Assembly (NCBI RefSeq): GCF_016908875.1
Contig: NZ_JAFBES010000004.1
Span: forward strand, 62,001 to 126,000
Length of the DNA: 64,000 bases
Reading direction: 5' to 3'
Source: Bacillus ectoiniformans
Lineage (GTDB): Bacteria > Bacillota > Bacilli > Bacillales > Domibacillaceae
Position numbers and translations under genes: made by a program. Below, in pieces: positions 7,799 to 15,451 of this stretch; within the stretch, counting starts at the first letter, position 1, and each line of letters opens with the position of its first letter. A model generated the notes under the pieces. That model was not told where the DNA came from. It did no database searches and saw nothing but the letters and a program-made list of their open reading frames with translations.

Positions 7799-8569
7799 TT
7801 ATTTCACTTCCCATTCATCCAATGTTTGAATTGTGTAAGTTGGTTGCTCCTGATACTTCTCTAAATGCTCTTTTTGCGTCACACCAGTGTAAACAAGGAG
7901 CGTATCCATCCCCGCCTTAATGCCAGCAAGGATATCTGTGTCGTAGTAGTCGCCTATCATGATCGTGTCTTCTTTATCGGTTCCGAGCACCTTTAAAGCT
8001 TGATTCATGATGATGGATTCTGGCTTACCGATAAAAATCGGATCCGTTTGGGTAGAGACCGCTACTACAGATGTCAGTGATCCATTCCCCGGCAGCAAGC
8101 CCCGCTCTGTTGGAATCGCAATATCACCATTTGTAGAAATAAACGTTGCTCCGTTACGAACGGCTAAGCAGGCAGTTGCCAGCTTTTCATACGTAATTCC
8201 CCGGTCAATGCCCACTACAACAAAATCCGCTTGTTCATGGTCAACTAGCTCTAGCCCTTTTTCAGCAAGTGCTGACCGAATGCCTTCTTCCCCAATCACA
8301 TACACAGTCGCTCCGGCTTTTTTCTCGGCAATAAAACTAGCGGTTGCCATAGATGTGGTGAACACTTGTTCAGGCGTTGTTGGAATATCAAATCCAACTA
8401 ACTTCTCTGCCACCTGTTCAGGCGTTCTTGATGAGTTGTTCGTTACAAACAAATATGGAAGGCCCGCCGCATTCAACCTGGAAATAAAGTCTCCTGCTTC
8501 TTTAATCTTTTCCGTGCCTCGATACATCGTTCCATCTAAATCGATTAAATATCCTTTATATGATTTCAT
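7799..8569 (-). CDS. yutF: HAD-superfamily phosphatase YutF (NagD/p-nitrophenylphosphatase type)
   Basis: 256-residue type IIA HAD hydrolase. Motif I DLDGTMYRG carries the nucleophile Asp near residue 11. Motif II lies in VTNNSSRTPEQ, the lysine in GKPESIIMNQAL and the acidic motif in MIGDYYDTDILAG. It dephosphorylates small phosphorylated metabolites in the cytoplasm; the natural substrate is unknown. Same strand as yutE upstream (66-bp gap that contains the yutE terminator), as in B. subtilis. Confidence 0.9.
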   Translation of the reverse strand: MKSYKGYLIDLDGTMYRGTEKIKEAGDFISRLNAAGLPYLFVTNNSSRTPEQVAEKLVGFDIPTTPEQVFTTSMATASFIAEKKAGATVYVIGEEGIRSALAEKGLELVDHEQADFVVVGIDRGITYEKLATACLAVRNGATFISTNGDIAIPTERGLLPGNGSLTSVVAVSTQTDPIFIGKPESIIMNQALKVLGTDKEDTIMIGDYYDTDILAGIKAGMDTLLVYTGVTQKEHLEKYQEQPTYTIQTLDEWEVK

Positions 8570-8601
8570 TTATTCGTCACCTCTGTTTATTATTATGGCG
8601 C

Positions 8602-8630
8602 AAAAAAACGCTTTCATATAAGAAAGCGCC
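8602..8630 (-). terminator. Terminator of yutE
   Basis: On the minus strand CGCTTTC-N6-GAAAGCG is followed by seven T. It separates yutE from yutF. Confidence 0.8.
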
Positions 8631-8635
8631 GCATC

Positions 8636-9073
8636 TTATGGTTTAAACGCAGAAACTGGGCCTAATTCATACACTAAATAGGCTCTTACCTTTTCAGGAA
8701 ACATCTTCAAGGCATCTAAATGATCTGAGAATGCCTGCTTCACTTCTTCATGGTCCACTCTCGTATAATAACGAACTAACGGATTTCGCAGACCTACCAT
8801 GACTTTCAAAGAAGCTGTCATTTCCTTCGTAATCACCTTCTCGTCATCTAAAATATCTACGATGTCTTCGTAGCTTCCTGGATCACGCATGATAAACCCA
8901 TCAATCATCGCATTTCCTACATCTAAAATAGATTCAATCACCGTGTGAGCCATCCGTTCTAAAGCGGCTAACTCCAGTGCTGATTCCCATTGGCTTTGTT
9001 TTTCAAAAGCCGAAAGCTGAACTTCCATGAACTTTAATGTTTCTTCGATTTTTTCCCGATCCACAAAATACAC
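8636..9073 (-). CDS. yutE: YutE, DUF86 (HepT-like) protein
   Basis: About 145 residues, all-helical DUF86 family that includes HepT RNases of type II/VII toxin-antitoxin pairs. The start is placed at the GTG at 9073 (MYFVDREKIEETL), 9 bases after GGAAGG; a GTG at 9082 lies directly on that RBS. The segment where HepT toxins carry R-x4-H-x-Y reads RNPLVRYY here, so the catalytic histidine is replaced by Arg. There is no MntA-type nucleotidyltransferase next to it. Most likely a housekeeping relative rather than an active toxin. Confidence 0.82.
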   Translation of the reverse strand: MYFVDREKIEETLKFMEVQLSAFEKQSQWESALELAALERMAHTVIESILDVGNAMIDGFIMRDPGSYEDIVDILDDEKVITKEMTASLKVMVGLRNPLVRYYTRVDHEEVKQAFSDHLDALKMFPEKVRAYLVYELGPVSAFKP

Positions 9074-9227
9074 AGTGAGCACCCTTCCATCACTTCTTTT
9101 GATTCCTTCTTATTTTACCATTAATTCTTAAGAGAAAACATTCCTATCCACTCGGACTTTCATTTGTTACAATGAAAAGACTACTGGCCGCACTATGCGC
9201 CGCTCTTAACTTGAGGGAGGGATCGAT

Positions 9228-9494
9228 ATGTCAGAAAGATTTTTCTTGTATGATGACACAGAAGATACGAAAACCCGTTTCGTTTCATTCATGGGTGAAC
9301 ATCACCGCTATGACCTTGCCATCACTCACACTGATCGGCATTACGGAAAGAAATTAGTCTTAAATATTCAGGGCAGCCGCTTTGCTATCATTGGCCGCGA
9401 TGATTTAGATGAACCCGGTTATCTCGAACACGCTTTCCAATTAAACGAAGAAGAAGCAAGTGAACTTCGCGATTTTTTATATGAAGTCATCTAA
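9228..9494 (+). CDS. DUF3055 (SAV0927-like) cytosolic protein
   Basis: 88-residue acidic protein starting MSERFFLYDDTEDTK, typical of the DUF3055 family widespread in Bacillaceae and staphylococci. Function unknown. It has a good RBS (GAGGGAGG) before the ATG at 9228. No transmembrane segment or catalytic motif is seen. It lies head-to-head with yutE and is followed by an independent small gene. Confidence 0.85.
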   Translation: MSERFFLYDDTEDTKTRFVSFMGEHHRYDLAITHTDRHYGKKLVLNIQGSRFAIIGRDDLDEPGYLEHAFQLNEEEASELRDFLYEVI

Positions 9495-9594
9495 TGCAGC
9501 CTCAAAGGATTTCCAATTGGGAATCCTTTTTTCATGCGAATATTTCACCCGCTCTCGGACAAATTAATGTGAAAAGACGCTGGAGGTGTTCACC

Positions 9595-9903
9595 ATGTTT
9601 CCAAACGATGAAATGGAAGAGGAAGAAAAATATACAGACTTTTCGAATGTAGAAGCCGGACGCAACTTTTTAACGCCTGAGCAGCTGCCGGAAGGACCTT
9701 ATGGATCACCAATTAATAAAGACAAACCCGTTAGCAACAAGTCCACTCCATGGGAAGAAGGACAAAGATATTACAGTGCCTTTAACTATGAAAATAAGAC
9801 GCTGCATCAGCATTTGCCTAGACAAATGGAAGGTGCCCACCCGCCCCACGACGACCCAGAAGAGAATGAAAGTCCTCCATACGATGACGTATCTACGTCT
9901 TAA
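9595..9903 (+). CDS. Small acidic cytosolic protein, unknown function
   Basis: 102-residue hydrophilic protein rich in Asp/Glu/Pro (DDPEENESPPYDD near the C-terminus) with motifs TDFSNVEAGRNFLTPEQ and NKSTPWEEGQRYYSAFNYENK. Similar short proteins occur in other Bacillus as cytosolic proteins of unknown role; I cannot assign a function. The ATG at 9595 is chosen because GGAGG lies 8 bases upstream. A terminator follows at 9913-9945. Confidence 0.75.
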   Translation: MFPNDEMEEEEKYTDFSNVEAGRNFLTPEQLPEGPYGSPINKDKPVSNKSTPWEEGQRYYSAFNYENKTLHQHLPRQMEGAHPPHDDPEENESPPYDDVSTS

Positions 9904-9909
9904 CAAAGA

Positions 9910-9946
9910 TCAGGCTGCCTTCATTTTACAAAGGCAGCTTTTTGTA
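9910..9946 (+). terminator. Terminator after the small acidic protein gene
   Basis: GCTGCCTT pairs with AAGGCAGC around a loop of about 9 bases and is followed by TTTTTG. An A-rich stretch at 9959-9973 with CAAGC/GCTTG arms serves yutD on the other strand. Confidence 0.8.
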
Positions 9947-10004
9947 AATGCTCCCTCTAAAAAAAAGAAAAAACCAAGCCATTACATGCTTGATTCTCCC
10001 TTGA

Positions 10005-10280
10005 TTACTTCTTTATTTTTTTTGCGACGAAATAGGCACAGCCGAAATTGCAGTATTCATATAAATATTCCTTTAATGTGCCGATTTTAGAATCAAATGA
10101 AGCCTTTTGATTTTTATCATCATAAAAGCCCTTTAATCGCAGCTGACCGTATCCCCAGTCGCCTACAATGTAATCATACTTAGTTAAAATGTCGCTGTAT
10201 CGTTCACGGAATACTTCCTCATTAAATCCATCGTTATTTTCATCAATGATTTCATAGCAATGATTTTGAATACAAACCAT
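10005..10280 (-). CDS. yutD: YutD family protein
   Basis: 91-residue protein with the strongly conserved core DYIVGDWGYGQLRLKGFYDD and EYLYEYCNFGCAYFV of the YutD family (DUF1027). Found across Bacilli and of unknown function; the two cysteines in CNFGC are conserved. It is convergent with the preceding small gene and divergent from yutC, with lipA nearby, as in B. subtilis. Confidence 0.9.
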   Translation of the reverse strand: MVCIQNHCYEIIDENNDGFNEEVFRERYSDILTKYDYIVGDWGYGQLRLKGFYDDKNQKASFDSKIGTLKEYLYEYCNFGCAYFVAKKIKK

Positions 10281-10388
10281 TATTTCACCATCCTTTTCAT
10301 CCTTCTTTCATTATAGCGGATTCGCCATAAATTACTAAGCAAAAAATCAATAAACCGAGGGCAATCTAATGCCTAGGGGGTGCTAAAA

Positions 10389-11054
10389 ATGAAAAAACCA
10401 CTATTAGCTATGGGTGTGGCAAGCTTCGTGATGCTTGCAGGCTGTAATATGAATAATGACAATGCTGCTGATGAGCAAGGAATGGTTCATAAAAATGGGA
10501 ATACACTGAATGTTCGTGACCGTGAAGACCTTTATAACGAAAATGAAACCCGTACGTATAAAGACGAGGTCATGACCAAACGATCAAATGCTGAATTCGG
10601 CTATGTCCGCCAGCAAAAAAGTCCGATCCAAGGACAAACCGTTTCTTATAAAGATATGTATACCATGGATCGGGAGCGTACGGCTGATGCCATCAGTAAA
10701 CTAAGTGTAGCAAATCCATCAGTCAATGACTGTTCTGTGCTCGTAACTGATGAGGAAGTATTGATCGCTTATGATACCGATGCAAAAACAAAAAAAGAAC
10801 GCATGAATGCCGCTGACCAAGTAAAGCGGACAGCCATGAGTGTCGTTCCACGCTGGTACCATGTCTACGTAACCGATGACACCGGCCTTCGCCGTGACAT
10901 CGAAAACATTGCACCAATGGGCCCTAACATGGATGGAGCCGAAGACACAATCGAAAAAACCATCAAATTAATGAAAGCTAACTCTCCACAAGGCAAAAGC
11001 ACCGTAGAAGGCGAAAACCCAAATGGAGAAACCAAGGCTGACAAAGAAATGTAA
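10389..11054 (+). CDS. yutC: Sporulation lipoprotein, YhcN/YlaJ family (YutC)
   Basis: 221-residue lipoprotein. A 15-residue hydrophobic signal ends in lipobox LAGC with the lipidated Cys at residue 19. The YhcN/YlaJ domain covers roughly 90-190 (ISKLSVANPSVNDCSVLVTDEEVLIAYD, RRDIENIAPMGP). Family members sit in the inner spore membrane or the outside of the cell membrane and some are forespore-expressed. ATG 10389 has TAGGGGGTG upstream and is preferred to the GTG at 10380. C-terminal 30 residues are hydrophilic and low complexity. Confidence 0.85.
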   Translation: MKKPLLAMGVASFVMLAGCNMNNDNAADEQGMVHKNGNTLNVRDREDLYNENETRTYKDEVMTKRSNAEFGYVRQQKSPIQGQTVSYKDMYTMDRERTADAISKLSVANPSVNDCSVLVTDEEVLIAYDTDAKTKKERMNAADQVKRTAMSVVPRWYHVYVTDDTGLRRDIENIAPMGPNMDGAEDTIEKTIKLMKANSPQGKSTVEGENPNGETKADKEM

Positions 11055-11155
11055 AATGCGCTGTTCAGGAGCGACAGGCAAATAGGCAGATACCAAAAAG
11101 GCGCTCTTTGCCTTTATGGTGTCTGATCTTTTGACCCGAGCTCCTAGCGTATTTT
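11053..11155 (+). terminator. Nested double terminator of yutC
   Basis: Outer arms AAAATGCGCT+AGGAGC (11053-11072, 4-base bulge) and GCTCCTAGCGTATTTT (11140-11155) are complementary. The 67-base loop holds a second complete hairpin with T-run (CAGATACC-AAAAAGGC with GCCTTTATGGTGTCTG, then ATCTTTT, 11087-11131). It appears as one terminator inside the loop of another. Confidence 0.7.
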
Positions 11156-11220
11156 ACTGGACAATCCGAAATGTAAAAGTCGTTTGCTCAGGTGTGAAGG
11201 GCAAATAGGCTTTTTAGACG

Positions 11221-11300
11221 ATATCGGCAACTTTGCTCGGGTTATCGGCAACTTTTTAGATTTATCAGCAACTTTGCTCGGGTTATCAGCAACTCACTTG
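11221..11300. repeat. Phased 21-bp repeat tract 2 (TATCGGCAAC word)
   Basis: TATCGGCAACTTT or TATCAGCAACTTT begins at 11222, 11243, 11263 and 11284 (steps 21, 20, 21). Between words GCTCGGGT recurs. The core TATCGGC-NN-CTT-NN-CTCG is shared with tract 1, so the two are one family. A CAAATAGGC element lies just upstream (11202-11210) and also near tract 1 (about 7438). It is located between convergent yutC and lipA. Confidence 0.9.
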
Positions 11301-11334
11301 GTTGCCGAAGCTGATGCCAGATTCTCTGCATATG

Positions 11335-11369
11335 TAAGGAGCCGCTCTCACGAAGAGAGCGGCTCCTTG
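11335..11369. terminator. Bidirectional hairpin between tract 2 and lipA
   Basis: AAGGAGCCGCTCTC pairs perfectly with GAGAGCGGCTCCTT around a 5-6 base loop (14-bp stem). T-runs are weak on both sides, so it may act as an mRNA 3' stabiliser as much as a terminator. It ends 6 bases from the lipA stop. Confidence 0.75.
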
Positions 11370-11374
11370 CTATC

Positions 11375-12292
11375 TTATGCTTCAAGCGAAGCGATTTCAC
11401 CTTGTTCTTGTTTGGCCTTTGAAGCTGCGTTTACTTGTTCATCGGCATGGTAAGAAGAACGGACAAGAGGTCCCGCTTCACAGTGGCTAAAGCCTTTTGT
11501 CATAGCGATTTCACGAAGCTCCGCAAACTCGTCTGGGTGATAATATTTTTGCACCTTCAAGTGTTTTTTAGAAGGCTGCAAATATTGGCCGATCGCCATA
11601 ATATCCACGTTATTCGCACGCAGATCATCCATCGTTTCAATAATTTCTTCCTTCGTTTCGCCAAGCCCAATCATGATACTCGATTTCGTTGGAATATCCG
11701 GCTGCATGTCTTTGGCTCTCTTCAAAAACTCTAAAGAACGTTCGTATTTTGCACGGGCACGGACTCTTGGAGACAAGCGTTTCACCGTTTCAATATTATG
11801 ATTCATAATATCAGGACGCGCATCCATAAGCACACGAAGATTTTCTTCCACGCCGCCCATGTCTGAAGGCAATACTTCAATAGAAGTAAACGGGTTCTTT
11901 CTGCGAATGGCACGAACTGTTTCTGCGAATACGGCTGCCCCGCCATCTTTTAAATCATCACGGGCAACGGCTGTAATAACAACATGCTTCAAGTTCATTA
12001 ATTGAACAGAATCAGCTACTCGTTCTGGTTCCTGCAAGTCCAATTCTGTTGGAAGACCGGTTTTAACCGCACAAAAACGGCAGGCTCTCGTACATACATC
12101 ACCTAAGATCATGAATGTTGCTGTCCGGCGAACTGCCCAGCATTCGTGAATATTAGGACACTTGGCCTCTTCACAAACGGTGTGCAGGTTGTTTTCGCGC
12201 ATCATTTTCTTTAAACCTGTATAGTTTTCATTCGTATTAAGCTTTATTTTTAACCATTCCGGTTTACGCAAATGTTCCTCTTTTTTGCTCAT
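11375..12292 (-). CDS. lipA: Lipoyl synthase
   Basis: Radical SAM enzyme that inserts two sulfurs into octanoyl groups bound to carrier domains such as GcvH and E2 subunits. The radical SAM motif is CTRACRFC (CxxxCxxC). The auxiliary cluster is bound by [12 protein letters not shown] and the C-terminal RSSYHADEQ serine. The start is set at 12292 ([13 protein letters not shown]) by comparison with B. subtilis LipA and because GGAG lies 9 bases upstream; an ATG 5 codons earlier has no RBS. About 305 residues. gcvH, one of its substrates, lies at 37.8 kb of this window. Confidence 0.97.
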   Translation of the reverse strand: MSKKEEHLRKPEWLKIKLNTNENYTGLKKMMRENNLHTVCEEAKCPNIHECWAVRRTATFMILGDVCTRACRFCAVKTGLPTELDLQEPERVADSVQLMNLKHVVITAVARDDLKDGGAAVFAETVRAIRRKNPFTSIEVLPSDMGGVEENLRVLMDARPDIMNHNIETVKRLSPRVRARAKYERSLEFLKRAKDMQPDIPTKSSIMIGLGETKEEIIETMDDLRANNVDIMAIGQYLQPSKKHLKVQKYYHPDEFAELREIAMTKGFSHCEAGPLVRSSYHADEQVNAASKAKQEQGEIASLEA

Positions 12293-12544
12293 TCTCTTCA
12301 TCTCCATTCGTTTCTGTTATAGCAAAAAGAGTCCAGAGTGACTATGTATGGCTCAGCCTGTATCAGTCGACTAAAACAGACCCTCATCTAAAAGAAAGAA
12401 AGTACGTTCTTTTGACACTTTATCACAGTAAATATTGTAACACAACTTTTCATGTCTAGCGGAACAATACAGTATTTTCATGAATGATTTTCTGCTTTTT
12501 ATCGCAAAATAAAAGGAAACCTTTACTAATGGGAGGGAATATTT

Positions 12545-13522
12545 TTGAAGAAAGTCATTTGGCTGGTTCTATCCATATGGTTTCTGAATGCGATGCCTTT
12601 TGAAGCGGCCGAAACCGAAGCTGATAAAAGAATGTATCAGAACCGGATGGAATTATTTAAAAAGATGGAGACAGCTACTGCGATCCCCTGGTATTACTAT
12701 GCAGGGATCGATCAATATGAAAGAAGTCTCCGGTTTGTAAGGGATGACTTGCCTAAACCTAAAGATAACATTTCTGTTTATATTCCGCCGGAAAAGTGGG
12801 CGGGGTATATGAACCCTAATCATGAGGATACTTCCCCTTTAACTATTGCTTTCTTTCATGGGGTTGGTGTAGATGGAAATGGGGATGGGAAAGCAGACCG
12901 GACGGATAGCGAAGATGTATTAGCTGCCATTGGAAAATACCTTTTATCTTATGGGACCGACCATGACAACATAAAAATTGCCTTATGGCGCTATTATCAG
13001 CGGGACAAGTCAGTCAGTCTAATTATCGGTAACGCCATGATGTATAAAAACTATGGAAAACTGAACTTGCAGGATAAAACTTTTCCTCTTCCTAAACGGT
13101 TTAACTATTCATATAAGAATACGTGGGGAGATGCTCGCGGTTGGGGCGGCAGAAGAACCCATGAAGGAACCGATATTTTTGCCAATTACAGCGTGCCAGT
13201 CCGTTCTGTTTCATACGGTATCGTAGAAATGAAGGGCTGGAACCGCTTTGGCGGCTGGAGAATTGGCATCCGCGATATCAATAACACATACTATTACTAC
13301 GCCCACCTAAACGGGTTTGCTGATGGCTTAAAAATTGGACAAACTGTAGCACCCGGCACCATCATTGGCGGTGTCGGCAGCACAGGCTATGGCCCGCCTG
13401 GCACATCAGGAAAATTCCCTCCGCATCTGCATTTTGGCATGTACAAGGACAATGGCAAAAACGAATGGTCTTTTGATCCGTATCCTCATTTGAAAAATTG
13501 GGAGCGGCAATCAGACTCCTAA
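12545..13522 (+). CDS. lytH: Sporulation peptidoglycan endopeptidase LytH (M23 family)
   Basis: 325-residue secreted peptidase. A signal peptide of about 20 residues is followed by a lysozyme-like region (about 40-170) and a C-terminal M23 zinc metallopeptidase with HEGTD (zinc ligands His and Asp) and HLHFG. In B. subtilis LytH (YunA) is an L-Ala-D-Glu peptidase made in the mother cell that produces single L-Ala side chains in spore cortex. Starts at TTG 12545 with GGGAGGG upstream. Monocistronic; a strong bidirectional terminator follows. A clear sigma-K promoter was not found. Confidence 0.88.
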   Translation: MKKVIWLVLSIWFLNAMPFEAAETEADKRMYQNRMELFKKMETATAIPWYYYAGIDQYERSLRFVRDDLPKPKDNISVYIPPEKWAGYMNPNHEDTSPLTIAFFHGVGVDGNGDGKADRTDSEDVLAAIGKYLLSYGTDHDNIKIALWRYYQRDKSVSLIIGNAMMYKNYGKLNLQDKTFPLPKRFNYSYKNTWGDARGWGGRRTHEGTDIFANYSVPVRSVSYGIVEMKGWNRFGGWRIGIRDINNTYYYYAHLNGFADGLKIGQTVAPGTIIGGVGSTGYGPPGTSGKFPPHLHFGMYKDNGKNEWSFDPYPHLKNWERQSDS

Positions 13523-13527
13523 TAAAG

Positions 13528-13568
13528 AAGGGTGTATAGCACATTCAGCTATACACCCTTCTTCTTAT
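13528..13568. terminator. Bidirectional terminator lytH / transporter operon
   Basis: AAGGGTGTATAGC (13528-13540) pairs perfectly with GCTATACACCCTT (13548-13560) around 7 bases. It lies between the convergent lytH and the NSS small-subunit gene. Confidence 0.85.
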
Positions 13569-13676
13569 TTACTTGGCCTTTTTGGACTTAGCCACTGCGT
13601 TTGCAATACTTGCTCCAAGCCCGCCCCAAATAATTACTATTCCCATAATCATCATCACGATTGCGCTGCCTGACAT
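13569..13676 (-). CDS. NSS transporter small subunit (MetS type), 35 residues
   Basis: A one-helix membrane peptide: MSGSAIVMMIMGIVIIWGGL forms the helix and the tail is basic (AVAKSKKAK). Its ATG overlaps the stop codon of the large NSS transporter (TAATG), with AAGGAGGT 6 bases upstream inside the transporter's last codons. Length, helix position, WGG motif and basic tail match the MetS-type small subunits that accompany MetP-type NSS transporters, known from the Corynebacterium MetPS methionine system. Genes this short are easily missed by gene finders. Confidence 0.85.
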   Translation of the reverse strand: MSGSAIVMMIMGIVIIWGGLGASIANAVAKSKKAK

Positions 13677-15190
13677 TATGATACCTCCTTATTTCCATTA
13701 TTCATTTCATGAGGACTCTTTCTCCATTTCAATGACATGAACACAAATCCAATGACAATGGCGCCAATGGCTACAGCCCATCCGGAATATAATAAGAAGC
13801 TAGTCGGGTATCCTTCATAATTATCTTTAATGTTCGTTAAGATATTTTGGAACATCATGTAACCTAAGATGATTGGTGTAATACCCGCAAGACATACTTT
13901 CCACCAAGCACCCAGCATGATATCTGAGATGCTGTCTGCATGTGATTTAAGATTGTTAAGCTCTTTTAGTACCCATGCAACAACTACTACTTCCACTAAT
14001 CCAGCTAGTGCAACACCGAATTGGTTAATGAAATAATCTGCCGCATCTAAGAAATACAAGCCCCCGTTTGTTGCAAACAGAATCGAGATAATGGCGGATA
14101 AGCCCCCGCCGACTAATACGGCTTTTGTTCTCGAAACATTAAATTTATCTTGTACACCTGCGACAAATGTCTCAACAATCGACATCAATGACGTTAAACC
14201 AGCAAGTGTTAAACAGACAAAGAATAGTGTGCCAAACAGGCCATTGAATGCAGGGAATTCGTTAATAATTTGCGGGAAGACAACGAAAGCCAAGCCCACT
14301 CCTGCTGTAACTACTTCATTAATTGGCACTCCTTGCTGCTGAGCCATGAAGCCTAATGCAGCGAATACGCCAATACCAGCTAAAAGTTCGAAACCTGAGT
14401 TTGCAAAACCAGTAATAAATGCATTATTCGTTAAATCTGTTTTCTTTGGAAGATAACTTGAATATGTGACCATTATTGCAAAAGCGATTGATAAACTGAA
14501 GAAGATTTGACCATAAGCTGCTACCCAAACTTTTGGATCAGCAATGGTGCTCCAATTCGGTTTGAAGAATGCATCAAGACCTGCCATAGCTCCGTCTAAA
14601 GTCAGTGCCCGTACAACAATAATTAAGAATAAAATAACAAGTGCAGGAATAAAGATTTTGTTTGCTGCCTCAATCCCTTTTTTAACACCTTTAACTAAGA
14701 TTCCTAGTGTAATCACCCAAACAACGACTAACGGAATAAATACACCTGAAACAATTCCTCCAACTTCTCCTGGAGCTTCAGCTAACTTTAAGTACTCTCC
14801 AAACAAGAAGCCTCCTGGATCGTCTCCCCACTTTAAATCAAAGGAGAAGAATGAGAACGACATCGCCCAAGCGATAATAACGGCGTAATAAGTAGATATA
14901 ACGAATGAAATCGCCACCTGCCACCAGCCAAGCCATTCAAACTTTTTGCTTAATCGCGCATACGATAATGGAGCTGAACCTTTGTATTTATGTCCAATTG
15001 TAAATTCAAGAACTAATAACGGAATACCTGCTGTTAATAATGCGAATAAATACGGAACAAAGAAAGCGCCTCCACCATTTTCATAAGCGACTGCAGGAAA
15101 CCTCCAAATATTCCCTAACCCAATTGCAGACCCGACTGCAGCCAAGATAAAACCTGCTCTTGTTCCCCACTGCTGACGTTGTTGATCCAT
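13676..15190 (-). CDS. Sodium-dependent amino-acid transporter, NSS family (MetP type)
   Basis: 504-residue neurotransmitter:sodium symporter family protein with about 11-12 membrane helices. The N-terminal WGTRAGFILAAVGSAIGLGNIWRFP is the conserved TM1 unwound sodium/substrate site. It couples sodium entry to amino-acid uptake. A dedicated small subunit follows with overlapping stop/start, which in known cases goes with methionine or alanine transport; substrate is inferred only. A good promoter (TTTACT-17-TATAAT) lies about 75 bases upstream. This pair interrupts the lytH-yunB order of B. subtilis. Confidence 0.92.
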   Translation of the reverse strand: MDQQRQQWGTRAGFILAAVGSAIGLGNIWRFPAVAYENGGGAFFVPYLFALLTAGIPLLVLEFTIGHKYKGSAPLSYARLSKKFEWLGWWQVAISFVISTYYAVIIAWAMSFSFFSFDLKWGDDPGGFLFGEYLKLAEAPGEVGGIVSGVFIPLVVVWVITLGILVKGVKKGIEAANKIFIPALVILFLIIVVRALTLDGAMAGLDAFFKPNWSTIADPKVWVAAYGQIFFSLSIAFAIMVTYSSYLPKKTDLTNNAFITGFANSGFELLAGIGVFAALGFMAQQQGVPINEVVTAGVGLAFVVFPQIINEFPAFNGLFGTLFFVCLTLAGLTSLMSIVETFVAGVQDKFNVSRTKAVLVGGGLSAIISILFATNGGLYFLDAADYFINQFGVALAGLVEVVVVAWVLKELNNLKSHADSISDIMLGAWWKVCLAGITPIILGYMMFQNILTNIKDNYEGYPTSFLLYSGWAVAIGAIVIGFVFMSLKWRKSPHEMNNGNKEVS

Positions 15191-15264
15191 AATAATCCCT
15201 CCTATAACTCTATCCTATTTTAGAAATTTTACCTTTATTCAGACAATTTAAAATTATCATCATT

Positions 15265-15293
15265 ATTATATCTAGTAATTATGTAATAGTAAA
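15265..15293 (-). promoter_or_regulatory. Sigma-A promoter of the NSS transporter operon
   Basis: Minus strand TTTACT (15293-15288), 17-base spacer, TATAAT (15270-15265). No riboswitch-like structure is visible between it and the start codon. Confidence 0.65.
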
Positions 15294-15334
15294 TATTATT
15301 TTCAAAAATTTTTTAAGAATAATTTTTTCCATGC

Positions 15335-15442
15335 ATAAAAAAGCTGGCTCATGTATGTGATCTTCTCTTCTATGCGTCAACTTCTCTAAATTCCTGAAAA
15401 GTTTATGGCGAAAAAAAGAAAAGAAAATTTCATGAGCCAGCT
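15335..15442 (-). terminator. Long-loop terminator of the NhaC-family gene
   Basis: Twelve-base arms AGCTGGCTCATG and CATGAGCCAGCT (15342-15353, 15431-15442) are perfectly complementary but separated by 77 bases. On the minus strand the distal arm runs into TTTTTT, so it can terminate the upstream gene, which ends at 15452. The loop is pyrimidine-rich and holds two CTTCTCT words 19 bases apart. Confidence 0.7.
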
Positions 15443-15451
15443 ACAAAATTA

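Larger units (their letters stand above)
7251..7800. other. Split convergent terminator enclosing a 520-bp insert
   Basis: AAAAAATCCGGCCGC immediately after yutG (7251-7265) is complementary to GCGGCCGGATCTTTTTT immediately before the yutF stop (7784-7800). The 10-bp core ATCCGGCCGC/GCGGCCGGAT is perfect. In a compact genome these would be the two arms of one bidirectional terminator. Here they are about 520 bp apart, enclosing a second terminator (7290-7335) and the 21-bp repeat tract at 7497-7587. No protein-coding gene is seen between them. Confidence 0.55.

Noticed and set aside
11184-11453. Open frame across tract 2 (IGNF heptads)
   Set aside because: It runs through a terminator and into the antisense strand of lipA, with no RBS; the heptads follow from the 21-bp period.
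12460-12510. Sigma-K promoter for lytH
   Set aside because: Closest element CATGAATGA has two mismatches to CATANNNTA and no convincing -35.
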